Shown piece after piece: positions 33,738-41,900 of a DNA stretch of 44,853 nt. Every line of letters begins with the position of its first letter. The stretch's first letter is position 1. A model generated the notes under the pieces. That model saw only the letters and a program-made list of their open reading frames with translations, ran no database searches and had not been told where the DNA came from. Source of the stretch: JBPCPM01 sp050999155 (GTDB taxonomy: Bacteria > Actinomycetota > Thermoleophilia > Solirubrobacterales > 70-9); NCBI GenBank assembly GCA_050999155.1, contig JBPCPM010000071.1, positions 1 to 44,853 on the forward strand, read 5' to 3'. Both the position numbers and the translations under genes were made by a program.

Positions 33738-34099
33738 ACGGGATCGGGCTGGGCGCGGGCGGCGCTGCTCGCCGCCTCGACGGAGGGGTGCACGGGCAGG
33801 GCGGTCGACAGGCCGCTGACCTCGAGGACCCGCCGGACGCCGGGCTGACCCTCGCCCTCGAGCGCGACGGCGAAGCCCCGGTCGGCGTCGGCTGCCCGGC
33901 GGCGGGCGTTGACGATGGCGCCGAGGATCGACGAGTCGACGAACTCGGCTTCCGTCAGGTCGACGACGGCAGCGCCCGAGGCCAGCGCCTCGTCGAGGCG
34001 CTGGGTTAGTTCCTTCGATGTGTGCAGATCGTGCTCCCCGTGCAGGGTCACGATCACGACCTCCCCGTGGGAGTCGACGGCAATCTGGCTCTGCTTCAC
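33734..34099 (-). CDS. STAS-domain anti-anti-sigma factor (RsbV-like)
   Basis: The 121-residue STAS protein has VVIVTLHGEHDLHTS and the switch region DLTEAEFVDSSILGAI, in which DSS (55-57) contains the serine phosphorylated by the kinase. Unphosphorylated protein would capture the anti-sigma factor. I chose the GTG at 34097-34099: a longer frame starts at 34123, but that codon lies upstream of the GGGTAT -10 element. It is the first gene of the STAS-RsbW operon. Confidence 0.88.
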   Translation of the reverse strand: MKQSQIAVDSHGEVVIVTLHGEHDLHTSKELTQRLDEALASGAAVVDLTEAEFVDSSILGAIVNARRRAADADRGFAVALEGEGQPGVRRVLEVSGLSTALPVHPSVEAASSAARAQPDPV

Positions 34100-34108
34100 C
34101 CCCGCGGG

Positions 34109-34135
34109 ATACCCGTGGCCCACGTGCCGCTAAAC
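34109..34135 (-). promoter_or_regulatory. SigB/SigF-type promoter of the STAS-RsbW operon
   Basis: On the minus strand GTTTAG (34130-34135) and GGGTAT (34109-34114) are separated by 15 nt. The B. subtilis SigB consensus is GTTTAA-N12-14-GGGTAT and mycobacterial SigF has a similar element. The start codon follows 9 nt after the -10, so the leader is about 2 nt. This implies autoregulation by the adjacent sigma factor. Confidence 0.65.
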
Positions 34136-34255
34136 ACCGGCGGCCACGTAGCCGAGTGCGCTCCAAGCGGCCTTTTCTGCCGGTCCTCGGCGTTTTTCGC
34201 CTGCGTCGGGGCGCCTCGTCGGCGACGTTCGGTACCCCCGGGGAGCGTCCCGTTT

Positions 34256-34261
34256 TATCCT
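34256..34261 (+). promoter_or_regulatory. Candidate -10 box (TATCCT) of the SpoIIE phosphatase gene
   Basis: TATCCT lies 12 nt upstream of the GTG, with GAGGA between. The divergent arrangement puts it about 120 nt from the STAS promoter; the region in between is GC-rich without other clear elements. Confidence 0.35.
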
Positions 34262-34273
34262 GGGCGAGGACTC

Positions 34274-36079
34274 GTGAACCAGGCATCGACCTCATCCCCC
34301 GACCGCGCGGCCGATCGCATCGCCCGCCAGCGCCTGATCGCCGACCTCGGGTTGCACGCGCTCGCGGGGGGCGACTTCGACCCGCTGCTCAACCGCGCGT
34401 GCGCCAGCGTGGCCGATGCGCTGGAGGTCGAGGTCGTCGGGCTTTTCGAGTTGCTTCCCGACGAGCGGTCCCTGGTCCTGCGCACGGGGATCGGCTGGCA
34501 GGCCGAGGACCTCGGCCAGGCGCGGGCCACGGGCGGCCTGGCCTCCCTGCCGGGCTTCACGCTCAGCCAGGACCACCCGGTCGTGAGCCACGACGTGCAC
34601 AACGACTCGCGGTTCACGATCTCTTCCCTGGTCGCCGCTCAGCAGGTCCGATGCGCCGTGTCGGCCGTGATCCCCGGCGGCCGGAGGCCGATCGGCGTGC
34701 TCGCGGCGTTCTCCCGCGAGGACCGCAGCTTCGACGACGACGACGCGGCCCTTGTCGAGACGGTGGCCAACGTGATGGCCCTGGCCATCGAGCGACGTCG
34801 CGACGAGCGGCGGGTGTCGGCCCAGCACGACGCGATGAGCGCGCTGGCGCGGTCGGCAACGCTCGAGCAAGCTGCGCCGCAGATCCTCGAGGCGATCTGC
34901 CGGGCAACGGGCTGGGAGGTCGGCTCGTTGTGGACGCCGAGCGACTCCGATGGCTCGCTGCGCTGCCTGGAGCTGTGGACAGCCCCCGGCGCCCGGGTCG
35001 ACGCGTTCGCCACGGTCACCCGGGACCTCGCGCTCGAGGTGGGTGCCGACTACCCGGGGATGGTGATGGCCGGCGGCGGGCCACGGTGGCGCAGCGACAT
35101 CGTCAGCGACACACGGTTCTTCCGGCGCGACGAAGCCGACGAGGCCGGCCTGCACAGCGGCCTGTGGTTCCCGATCACGGCCGAGAACCAGGAGGTCGGT
35201 GTCTTCGAGTTCCTGGCGGGACAGATCCGCCAGCCGGACGAGACCCTGCTCGACGACATGATGGGCTTCGGCGATCAGGTCGGCGCGTTCATCCTCCATC
35301 GCCGCCGCGAGCAGGAGCTGCGCGCCAGCGAGGCCCGGTACCAGCGCGTGGCCTCCACCCTCCAGCAGAGCCTGCTGCCCCCGAGCCTGCCCGAGGTCCC
35401 GTCGCTGCAGCTCGCCGCCCGGTTCCACGCTGCCTCCGAAGCTCTGGAGGTCGGCGGCGACTTCTACGACGTGTTCAGCCTTGCGGAGCCGACCTGGACG
35501 GTGGCGATCGGCGACGTGGCCGGCAAGGGCGCCGACGCCGCGGCGGTGACCTCGCTGGCCCGGCACTCGATCCGCGCCGGTGCCCTGGGCCGGCGTTCCC
35601 CGTCGGCGGTGTTGCGGACGCTCAACAGCGTCATGTCTTCGGGCGATTCGGACCGGCTGTGCACGGCGCTGTGCGCGAACCTCACCCCGCTGCCCCACGG
35701 CGGCATCGAGCTTGAGGCCGCGTCGGCCGGCCATCCGCGTCCCCTGCTCGTGCGCACGGACGGGTCCTGTGAGTGGCTGGAGTGCGGCGGGCTGATGCTC
35801 GGCGTCGAGCCGGAAGTCCAGCTCGACGATGTCCGCGGCGTCCTGTCCCCCGGGGACGCGCTGGTCCTCTACACCGACGGCATCACCGAGGCCCGGTCGC
35901 CCAGCGGCCGCAGCTACGAGGACCGGTTCTTCGGAGCCGAGCGGCTCCAGCAGGCGGCGTGCCGGCTCGCCGGTGGCACGGCGGAGGAGATCGCGGCCGG
36001 CATCGAGGAGGCCGTGCTCGGCTTCGAGCGCGGCGCGCTGGCCGACGACATCGCGCTGCTGGTGCTGCGCGCGACGTAG
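34274..36079 (+). CDS. GAF-domain PP2C/SpoIIE serine phosphatase (RsbU-like)
   Basis: The 601-residue protein has two GAF-like sensor domains (about 20-175 and 190-342), a short coiled linker, and a SpoIIE/PP2C catalytic domain (365-601). The catalytic domain carries VGGDFYDV (393-400), GDVAGKGADAA (413-423), YTDGITEA and the final DDIALLVLR, so the metal-binding aspartates are kept. It should dephosphorylate the adjacent STAS protein on receiving a signal. The GTG start follows GAGGA by 3 nt. An upstream extension of the frame lies before the promoter. It is divergent from the STAS operon and convergent with the sigma gene (9 nt apart). Confidence 0.9.
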   Translation: MNQASTSSPDRAADRIARQRLIADLGLHALAGGDFDPLLNRACASVADALEVEVVGLFELLPDERSLVLRTGIGWQAEDLGQARATGGLASLPGFTLSQDHPVVSHDVHNDSRFTISSLVAAQQVRCAVSAVIPGGRRPIGVLAAFSREDRSFDDDDAALVETVANVMALAIERRRDERRVSAQHDAMSALARSATLEQAAPQILEAICRATGWEVGSLWTPSDSDGSLRCLELWTAPGARVDAFATVTRDLALEVGADYPGMVMAGGGPRWRSDIVSDTRFFRRDEADEAGLHSGLWFPITAENQEVGVFEFLAGQIRQPDETLLDDMMGFGDQVGAFILHRRREQELRASEARYQRVASTLQQSLLPPSLPEVPSLQLAARFHAASEALEVGGDFYDVFSLAEPTWTVAIGDVAGKGADAAAVTSLARHSIRAGALGRRSPSAVLRTLNSVMSSGDSDRLCTALCANLTPLPHGGIELEAASAGHPRPLLVRTDGSCEWLECGGLMLGVEPEVQLDDVRGVLSPGDALVLYTDGITEARSPSGRSYEDRFFGAERLQQAACRLAGGTAEEIAAGIEEAVLGFERGALADDIALLVLRAT

Positions 36080-36088
36080 GTGGCGTTC

Positions 36089-36892
36089 CTACGCCGCGTC
36101 GTCCACCGGCTCGGCCGCGTCGCGCAGCCGGTCCAGCGAGCGGCGGATGATCCGCGAGACGTGCATCTGGGAGACGCCGACCTGACCGGCGATCACCGAC
36201 TGGGTGAGGTCCTCGACGAAGCGCAGGTGCAGGATCTTGCGGTCCCGATCCGAGAGGGAGTTCAGCGTGCCCTCGATGGCGGCGCCGTACTCGACGACCT
36301 CGTAGCCCGGGTCGTCACCGCCCACCGACTCGGAGACCGGTGCGCCGGTGCCGTCGTCGGAGCGGCGGGTCTCGTCCAGCGAGCTCGGCTCGTGCTTGCT
36401 GGAGGCCTCCATCGCCTCGAGCACCGCCTCGGTGCTCACGTTGAGGCGGTCGGCGATCTCCCGGACCGAGGGGGAGCGGCCGATTTCGGTCGACAGCTCG
36501 TCGACGGTGCGGTCGATCTCCAGAACGCGCTCCTGCAGCTCGCGGGGGACGTGGATCGTCCACCCGCGGTCGCGGAAATGGCGCTTGAGCTCGCCGAGGA
36601 TGGTGGGCACCGCGTAGCTGGAGAACGCCGTGCCGCGGCTCGCGTCGAACCGCTCGGCGGCCTTGACGAGGCCCATCGACGCGACCTGGAAGAGGTCGTC
36701 GAGCGGCTCGCCGGCGCGCTTGTAGCGGGCGGCCAGGCGGCGGGCCAGCGGCAAGTAGCGCTCGATCAGCTGGCCCCGGGCGGCGGTGTCGCCCTCAGCC
36801 GCCTGGTTCATCAGGTCGCGCTCGTCGGCGTGGGCGAGCGCCGACTGGCGCAGACCGGTTGCGGAGACGGCGGGTTCCTGGACGGAGTCCAT
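36089..36892 (-). CDS. RNA polymerase sigma factor, SigB/SigF/SigG group
   Basis: The 267-residue sigma factor has region 2 (DDLFQVASMGLVKAAERFD, then FSSYAVPTILGELKRHFRDRG), region 3, and region 4 (LSDRDRKILHLRFVEDLTQ and SQMHVSRIIRRSLDRLR). The GELKRHFRD-type core linker is the signature of the group controlled by partner switching. Its ATG overlaps the aroA stop (ATGA), so its translation is coupled to aroA. With the STAS, kinase and phosphatase genes beside it, it should direct a general-stress regulon. Confidence 0.93.
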   Translation of the reverse strand: MDSVQEPAVSATGLRQSALAHADERDLMNQAAEGDTAARGQLIERYLPLARRLAARYKRAGEPLDDLFQVASMGLVKAAERFDASRGTAFSSYAVPTILGELKRHFRDRGWTIHVPRELQERVLEIDRTVDELSTEIGRSPSVREIADRLNVSTEAVLEAMEASSKHEPSSLDETRRSDDGTGAPVSESVGGDDPGYEVVEYGAAIEGTLNSLSDRDRKILHLRFVEDLTQSVIAGQVGVSQMHVSRIIRRSLDRLRDAAEPVDDAA

Positions 36893-38193
36893 CAGCCGTT
36901 GACCCTAGCGTGCGCGAGCCGCCCGAGGTCACGCTCGAAATCCGGGTAGCTCACCGAGGCCGCCTCCATGCCCTCGACCACCACGCCATCGCGGCTAGCG
37001 AGGCCGGCGATCGCGCCGAGCATGGCCAGCCGATGGTCCCCGCCGGTCGTGAGCGTGCCGCCCGCCAGCTGCGCCCCGCCGGCGATCACGAAACCGTCGT
37101 CCCGGGCCTCGCAGTCGGCCCCGAGCCCACGCAGGCCCTCGACGACCGCGGTGATCCGATCGCTTTCCTTGACCCGCAGCTCCTCGGCGCCCCGGACCTC
37201 GGTCGTGCCGTCGGCGAGCGCGCCGAGCAACGCCACCAGCGGCAGCTCGTCGATGACCGCGGGCACCTCGTCCGCGGGGACGGTGGTGCCCTGCAGCGAC
37301 GCGTGTGCCACCTCCACGTCGGCCCGGGGCTCCCCGGCCACGGTTCGCGGCTCCGAGACGGTGACCTGGGCCCCCATCCGCCCGAGCACGTCGAGGATGC
37401 CGGTGCGGCCCGGGTTGACGCCCACGTCGCGGACGCAGACGGCGCTGCCGGGCACCAGCGCCGCGGCGCACAGCCAGAACGCGGCGGACGACAGGTCCCC
37501 GGGGACCTCCAGCGGCGGAGGCTCGACGGCCTGACCGCCGGTGGCGGCCACGGTGTGGCCGTCGGCACCGTCGGTCACCTGCAGCTCGACGCCGCAGGCG
37601 GCGAGCATCCGCTCGGTGTGGTCGCGGGACGGGATCTCCTCGACGACCCGGGTCTCGCCGTCGGCCATCAGGCCGGCGAGCAACAGGCAGGACTTCACCT
37701 GGGCGCTGGCCACGGGCATCGCGTACTCGATGCCCTGCAGCGGGCTGCCGTGGACGGTCAGCGGTGGTCGTCCGTCGGCGTGCTCGAGCCGGGCGCCCAT
37801 CAGCGCGAGCGGGTCGGCAATGCGGTCGACGGGCCGGCGGCGGATCGAGGCGTCGCCGTCGAGCGTCCACGATCCGCCCGGCTGCCCGGCCAGCCACCCG
37901 GGCAGCAGGCGCATGAGCGTGCCCGCGTTGCCCACGTCGATTCTCGCCGAGCCCGCCCCGCGGAGACCGACCCCGTGGATGGTCAGGTTCGGGGGTGCGC
38001 CGTCGACGCGGGCGCCCAGCGCCCGGACCGCCTCCAGCGTCGAGACCGTGTCGGCCGCATCGAGGTAGCCGGTCACATCAGTCGCGCCGTTGCCCATGGC
38101 ACCGAGCAGGGCGGCGCGGTGGGAGATCGACTTGTCGCCGGGCACCGAGAGCTCACCGCGCAGGGGGCCGGAGGGCTCGAAGCGCCGGCGCAC
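36892..38193 (-). CDS. aroA: 3-phosphoshikimate 1-carboxyvinyltransferase (EPSP synthase)
   Basis: The 433-residue protein has LSVPGDKSISHRAALLGAM at the N-terminus, NAGTLMRLLPGWLAGQ, and VKESDRI in the C-terminal domain, the PEP- and shikimate-phosphate-binding blocks. It joins PEP to shikimate 3-phosphate. The GTG start is 2 nt past the tyrA stop. The final segment is coupled to the sigma factor gene. Confidence 0.96.
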   Translation of the reverse strand: MRRRFEPSGPLRGELSVPGDKSISHRAALLGAMGNGATDVTGYLDAADTVSTLEAVRALGARVDGAPPNLTIHGVGLRGAGSARIDVGNAGTLMRLLPGWLAGQPGGSWTLDGDASIRRRPVDRIADPLALMGARLEHADGRPPLTVHGSPLQGIEYAMPVASAQVKSCLLLAGLMADGETRVVEEIPSRDHTERMLAACGVELQVTDGADGHTVAATGGQAVEPPPLEVPGDLSSAAFWLCAAALVPGSAVCVRDVGVNPGRTGILDVLGRMGAQVTVSEPRTVAGEPRADVEVAHASLQGTTVPADEVPAVIDELPLVALLGALADGTTEVRGAEELRVKESDRITAVVEGLRGLGADCEARDDGFVIAGGAQLAGGTLTTGGDHRLAMLGAIAGLASRDGVVVEGMEAASVSYPDFERDLGRLAHARVNG

Positions 38194-38195
38194 GG

Positions 38196-39278
38196 TCAGC
38201 CCTGCCCCCCACTCCGCGTGACGGCGTGGCCGAGGCCCTGCACGAGCTCGCGGGCCCGCGCGGTCTCCTGGTCGCCGGTTACCCAGAGGCTGATCGCGCC
38301 CGTCTGTCCGTCGTGGGCGGGGTGCAGCGACATGTCCTCGATGTTCACGCCGGCCCGGCCTAGGGCGAGCGCAAGCTCGGCCACCACGCCGGGACGGTTG
38401 GCCACGGTGACCCGCAGCTCCTGGGCCGGGCCCGCGTCACCACGTCCTGCCGCCAGCCGGGCTCGGTCGGCGCGCGCCTGCTCGATCCACTCGAGCAGCG
38501 CCGTGTCGTCGCCCGCACGCACCAGCTCGGAGGCATCGCGCAACTGATCGACCGCCGTGTCGAGCGCGGTGGCCAGGGCGGGGCCGTTGGCCAGGAAGAT
38601 GTCGCGCCACATCGCGGGGTTGGCTCCGGCGACCCGGGTGGCGTCGCGGAAGCTGGGACCGATCTCGGTCGGCCGGTCACCCTCGGTGGGCGCGGTCGCG
38701 GCCAGCGACACCAGGACGTTGGCCAGCACGTGGGGCAGGTGGCTGACGGTGGCCAGCTCGCGGTCGTGGGTTTCCGCGTCGATGGCCTGGGGTCGAGCGC
38801 CGAGGTCGGCGATCAGGCGTTGGAGGCGGTCGTACAGCGTCCCGCGCGTCCCCGACCCGGGCGTCAGGTACCAGCGGGCCCCGTCGAACAGGTCGGCCCG
38901 GGCGTGCTCGATTCCCGCCGTTTCCGCCCCGGCCAGCGGATGGCCGCCGATGAACCGCTCGTCGGAGCTGTGAGCACGACACAGCTCGCCCTTGACCGAG
39001 CCGACGTCGGTGACCACGGCCTTGGATCCGGAGGCCACCAGCGCCTGGCCGACCAAGTCGGGCAGCCGGCCGACGGGCGCGCAGCAGAGAACGACATCGG
39101 CGCCGGCGCACGCCTGCTCGACGCTGGTGCAGCTGCGGCTGAGCGCGCCGTTGACCGATCCGAGGCGCAGGGTCGACGGGTCGGGGTCGTACCCGGCCAC
39201 CGACGCGCCCAGCCGCTCTCGCGCGGCGAGCCCGATCGATCCGCCGATCAGCCCGACGCCGAGAACGGCGAGCTTCAT
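38196..39278 (-). CDS. tyrA: Prephenate dehydrogenase with C-terminal ACT domain
   Basis: The N-terminal Rossmann motif is VLGVGLIGGSIGLAA. Catalytic-region segments GGHPLAGAE and HDRELATVSHLPHVLAN are present. A C-terminal ACT domain (about 285-360, starting ELRVTVANRPGVVAELA) points to allosteric control by an aromatic amino acid, probably tyrosine. It converts prephenate to 4-hydroxyphenylpyruvate with NAD. Confidence 0.94.
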   Translation of the reverse strand: MKLAVLGVGLIGGSIGLAARERLGASVAGYDPDPSTLRLGSVNGALSRSCTSVEQACAGADVVLCCAPVGRLPDLVGQALVASGSKAVVTDVGSVKGELCRAHSSDERFIGGHPLAGAETAGIEHARADLFDGARWYLTPGSGTRGTLYDRLQRLIADLGARPQAIDAETHDRELATVSHLPHVLANVLVSLAATAPTEGDRPTEIGPSFRDATRVAGANPAMWRDIFLANGPALATALDTAVDQLRDASELVRAGDDTALLEWIEQARADRARLAAGRGDAGPAQELRVTVANRPGVVAELALALGRAGVNIEDMSLHPAHDGQTGAISLWVTGDQETARARELVQGLGHAVTRSGGQG

Positions 39279-39294
39279 GAGCGCCGCCCGCGGG

Positions 39295-40320
39295 TCACAC
39301 CCGGGACACGGCCATGCCGGCGATCTCGGCGACGCGCTCGACCTGCTCGGCGTAGTCGGCGAACACCTCGGTCGACAGGGCCTGCGGTCCGTCGCAGATG
39401 GCCTTCTCGGGCTCGTTGTGGACCTCGACCATGATCCCGTCGGCGCCGGCGGCCGCGGCGGCCAGCGACATCGGCTTGACCCAGTCGCGGCGTCCGGCGG
39501 CGTGGCTGGGGTCGATGATCACCGGCAGGTGGGTGAGTTCCTTGAGCGCCGGGATGGCCAGGAGGTCCAGCGTGAACCGGTAGGCCTGCTCGTAGGTGCG
39601 GATGCCGCGCTCGCAGAGCATGACCTTCTCGTTGCCCTCCTTGAGGATGTACTCGGAGGCCATCAGCAGCTCGTCGAGCGTCGCGGCCAGCCCGCGCTTG
39701 AGCAGCGCCGGGCGGCCCGAGCGGCCGATCTCGGCGAGCAGGTTGTAGTTCTGCATGTTGCGTGCGCCGACCTGGATCACGTCGGCGACCTCGAGCACGT
39801 CCTCGAGATCGCGGACATCCATCAGCTCGGTGACGATGGGCAGGCCCGTGCGCTCCTTGGCCTCGGCCAGCAGCTTCAGGCCCTCCTGGCCGAGTCCCTG
39901 GAAGCTGTAGGGCGAGCTGCGCGGCTTGTAGGCGCCGCCGCGGAACATCGTCACGCCCGCCTGATCGACGACATCGGCCACGGCCAGGGTCTGCTCGCGG
40001 CTCTCGATCGTGCAAGGCCCGGCGATCAGGGCGAAGTTGCCGCCGCCGACCTGCCGGCCGCCGATGTCGAACACCGACGGCTCGCCCTTGCGGAACTGGC
40101 TGGAGGCGAGCTTGTAGGGCTTTTGGATCGGCACGACCTGGTCGACGCCGGGGGCGCCCTCGAGGCCGAGGCCGGCGACCGAGTCGCGGTCGCCGATGGC
40201 GCCGATCACGGTCAGGACCTCGCCGGGCGACACGTGGGCAGAGCAGCCGACCGACTCCACGCGCTCGACGACGGCGTCGATCTGGTCCTGCCGGGCGTGG
40301 GGCTTCATCACGATCATCAT
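39295..40320 (-). CDS. aroF: 3-deoxy-7-phosphoheptulonate synthase, AroA-beta type
   Basis: This enzyme commits PEP and erythrose 4-phosphate to the shikimate pathway. The 341-residue protein has an N-terminal ferredoxin-like regulatory domain (MIVMKPHARQDQIDAVVERV) and a TIM barrel with FALIAGPCTIESREQ, FRGGAYKPRSSPYSFQGLG and PVIIDPSHAAGRRDWV. This is the KDO8P-like class also seen in Thermotoga and Bacillus. It sits 16 nt before tyrA. Confidence 0.95.
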   Translation of the reverse strand: MMIVMKPHARQDQIDAVVERVESVGCSAHVSPGEVLTVIGAIGDRDSVAGLGLEGAPGVDQVVPIQKPYKLASSQFRKGEPSVFDIGGRQVGGGNFALIAGPCTIESREQTLAVADVVDQAGVTMFRGGAYKPRSSPYSFQGLGQEGLKLLAEAKERTGLPIVTELMDVRDLEDVLEVADVIQVGARNMQNYNLLAEIGRSGRPALLKRGLAATLDELLMASEYILKEGNEKVMLCERGIRTYEQAYRFTLDLLAIPALKELTHLPVIIDPSHAAGRRDWVKPMSLAAAAAGADGIMVEVHNEPEKAICDGPQALSTEVFADYAEQVERVAEIAGMAVSRV

Positions 40321-40378
40321 GGGATTGGGTTCTCTTTCTTCGAAGGGGTAGGTGAAGCTGGCAGCGCGAGCCGTGCGC

Positions 40379-41476
40379 TCAGCGCCAGAGGGCGCTCAGC
40401 GCCTCGATAAATCGCTCGTTCTCCGCGCGGGTCCCGTAGGTGACCCGCAGGTGGCCCTCGGCGCCGAGGCCGGTGCCGCCACGGACGATGATCCCGCGCT
40501 CGGCCAGGCCCTGGAAGACCTCGGCCTCGTCACGCGAGCCGACCGAGAACCAACTGAAGTTGGCCTGGCTGGAGGCCCGGTCGATCTCCAGGTCGTCGAG
40601 CGCCTCCTCGACGGTCATCCGCTCGACGAGGTTGCGCTCTACCCGGGCGATCACATCATCGCCGTGGCGCAGGGCCTCGGCTCCGGCCACCGCGGCCAGG
40701 TGGTTGACCGAGAACGGCTGGCGGACGGCGTCCAGGGCGGAGCGGAGGGTGGCCGAACCCAGCGCGTAGCCGATCCGCAGGCCGGCCAGGCCGTAGCACT
40801 TGGAAAAGGTGCGTAGGACGACGAGGTTCGCGTGCTTTTTCAGCAGGTCGATCGAGGCGTCGGGGTCCTCCAGGGCCTGGAACTCGACGTAGGCCTCGTC
40901 GAGGACCACGGTGACGTGGTCGGGCAGAGCGGACACGAAGGCGTCGATCTCCGGCGTCTGGATGTAGGTGCCGGTCGGGTTGTTGGGGTTGCAGACGACG
41001 ACGAGCCGCGTGTCCAGGCCGACGGCGGCGGCCATGGCGTCGAGGTCGTGGCGCCAGGTCTCGTCGAGCGGGACGCGGACCTCCGTCGCGCCCGAGAGCC
41101 CGGGCAGGTAGGGGTACATGGAGAACGACGGCCAGGCGTAGACAACCTCGGTACCCGGTTCCAGCAGCGCCTCGGCGGCGGCGAGCAACAGGTCGCACGA
41201 GCCGTTGCCGACGGTGACGTCGCCCGGTTCGAGCTCGAACCGCTCGGCGATCCGCTTGCGCAGGGTCGTCGCGCCGGCCTCAGGGTAGCGGTTGAGGCCT
41301 TCGGCGGCGGCCCGCCGGACGGCCTCGATCACGTCGGGGTGGGCCGGGGTGGGCGACTCGTTGGAGGCGAGCTTGACCACGTCGTCGATCGCGAACCTCG
41401 AGCGGGCGTCATCGACGCCCATCCCCGCCTCATACGGCGTCAGGCGCTGGAGCTTGTCGGTGAAGGTCGCAGCCAT
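40379..41476 (-). CDS. hisC: PLP aminotransferase, HisC family (histidinol-phosphate or aromatic)
   Basis: The 365-residue class I/II aminotransferase has ASNESPTPAHPDV, GNGSCDLLLAAAEALLEPG, VVCNPNNPTGTYI and the PLP-lysine region VVLRTFSKCYGLAGLRIGYALG. Family features fit HisC, but placement in an aromatic operon (before DAHP synthase and tyrA) makes an aromatic-amino-acid transaminase or dual role quite likely. I chose the ATG at 41474-41476 since the core begins there. A CACAAT box lies 9 nt upstream. Confidence 0.9.
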   Translation of the reverse strand: MAATFTDKLQRLTPYEAGMGVDDARSRFAIDDVVKLASNESPTPAHPDVIEAVRRAAAEGLNRYPEAGATTLRKRIAERFELEPGDVTVGNGSCDLLLAAAEALLEPGTEVVYAWPSFSMYPYLPGLSGATEVRVPLDETWRHDLDAMAAAVGLDTRLVVVCNPNNPTGTYIQTPEIDAFVSALPDHVTVVLDEAYVEFQALEDPDASIDLLKKHANLVVLRTFSKCYGLAGLRIGYALGSATLRSALDAVRQPFSVNHLAAVAGAEALRHGDDVIARVERNLVERMTVEEALDDLEIDRASSQANFSWFSVGSRDEAEVFQGLAERGIIVRGGTGLGAEGHLRVTYGTRAENERFIEALSALWR

Positions 41477-41485
41477 GAGCAGACC

Positions 41486-41491
41486 ATTGTG
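41486..41491 (-). promoter_or_regulatory. Possible -10 box (CACAAT) of the hisC-aro-sigma operon
   Basis: CACAAT on the minus strand is 9 nt before the hisC ATG, with TTGCCC 16 nt further upstream as a possible -35. The box departs from the TANNNT form at position 1. Confidence 0.3.
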
Positions 41492-41576
41492 CCGGGTAGG
41501 GCCCGTGGGGCAAAACGTGGGTGTCTCCGCCCACCGGCCGGGTGGACCCCTGATGCTCGCGCCGGCCACCAGCGAC

Positions 41577-41582
41577 TACGCT
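41577..41582 (+). promoter_or_regulatory. Candidate -10 box (TACGCT) of the 46-aa ORF, leaderless
   Basis: TACGCT lies 6 nt before the ATG at 41589. Confidence 0.45.
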
Positions 41583-41588
41583 GCGGCC

Positions 41589-41729
41589 ATGAGCTCCGAC
41601 CAGCTTCCGCGCGACCTGCACGCCCGCATCGCCGGCCACTGGGGCGGCCGCGCAACGCAGATCGCCACGCCAGTGGGCCTAGTGGCGGTGCTCGCCGGTC
41701 TGCCGTTGCTGGTGCGGGCGCTGGGCTGA
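41589..41729 (+). CDS. Predicted 46-residue membrane peptide
   Basis: The ORF encodes a basic, soluble N-terminus (about 24 residues, including HARIAGHWGGRA) followed by one C-terminal hydrophobic helix ending LLVRALG. A leaderless start behind a TACGCT box supports expression. The next plus-strand gene also encodes a small membrane protein from a leaderless start. I do not recognise a family. It diverges from hisC across about 110 nt. Confidence 0.5.
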   Translation: MSSDQLPRDLHARIAGHWGGRATQIATPVGLVAVLAGLPLLVRALG

Positions 41730-41887
41730 GTCGCCGGCCCCTCAACCCGGGCGGCGGCGCGGTGCGCCACGCAGGCACCCGCTGGCTCGAGCGCGGAAAG
41801 CCCGCTGAGCCCACTTGTCGCGGCGACCGTAGCCGGAGCCCGATGGTTCCGGCCCCGCGAACCGGCGCACCGCCTCCCATCCGCCGC

Positions 41888-41893
41888 TACAGT
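41888..41893 (+). promoter_or_regulatory. Candidate -10 box (TACAGT) of the 93-aa ORF, leaderless
   Basis: TACAGT lies exactly 7 nt before the ATG at 41901. The 158 nt between the preceding small ORF and this box are GC-rich and hold nothing else I can recognise. Confidence 0.55.
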
Positions 41894-41900
41894 CAGCCCC

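Noticed and set aside
33734..34123. Longer STAS protein starting at 34123
   Set aside because: That start codon lies upstream of the predicted GGGTAT -10 element, so it would not be on the transcript.
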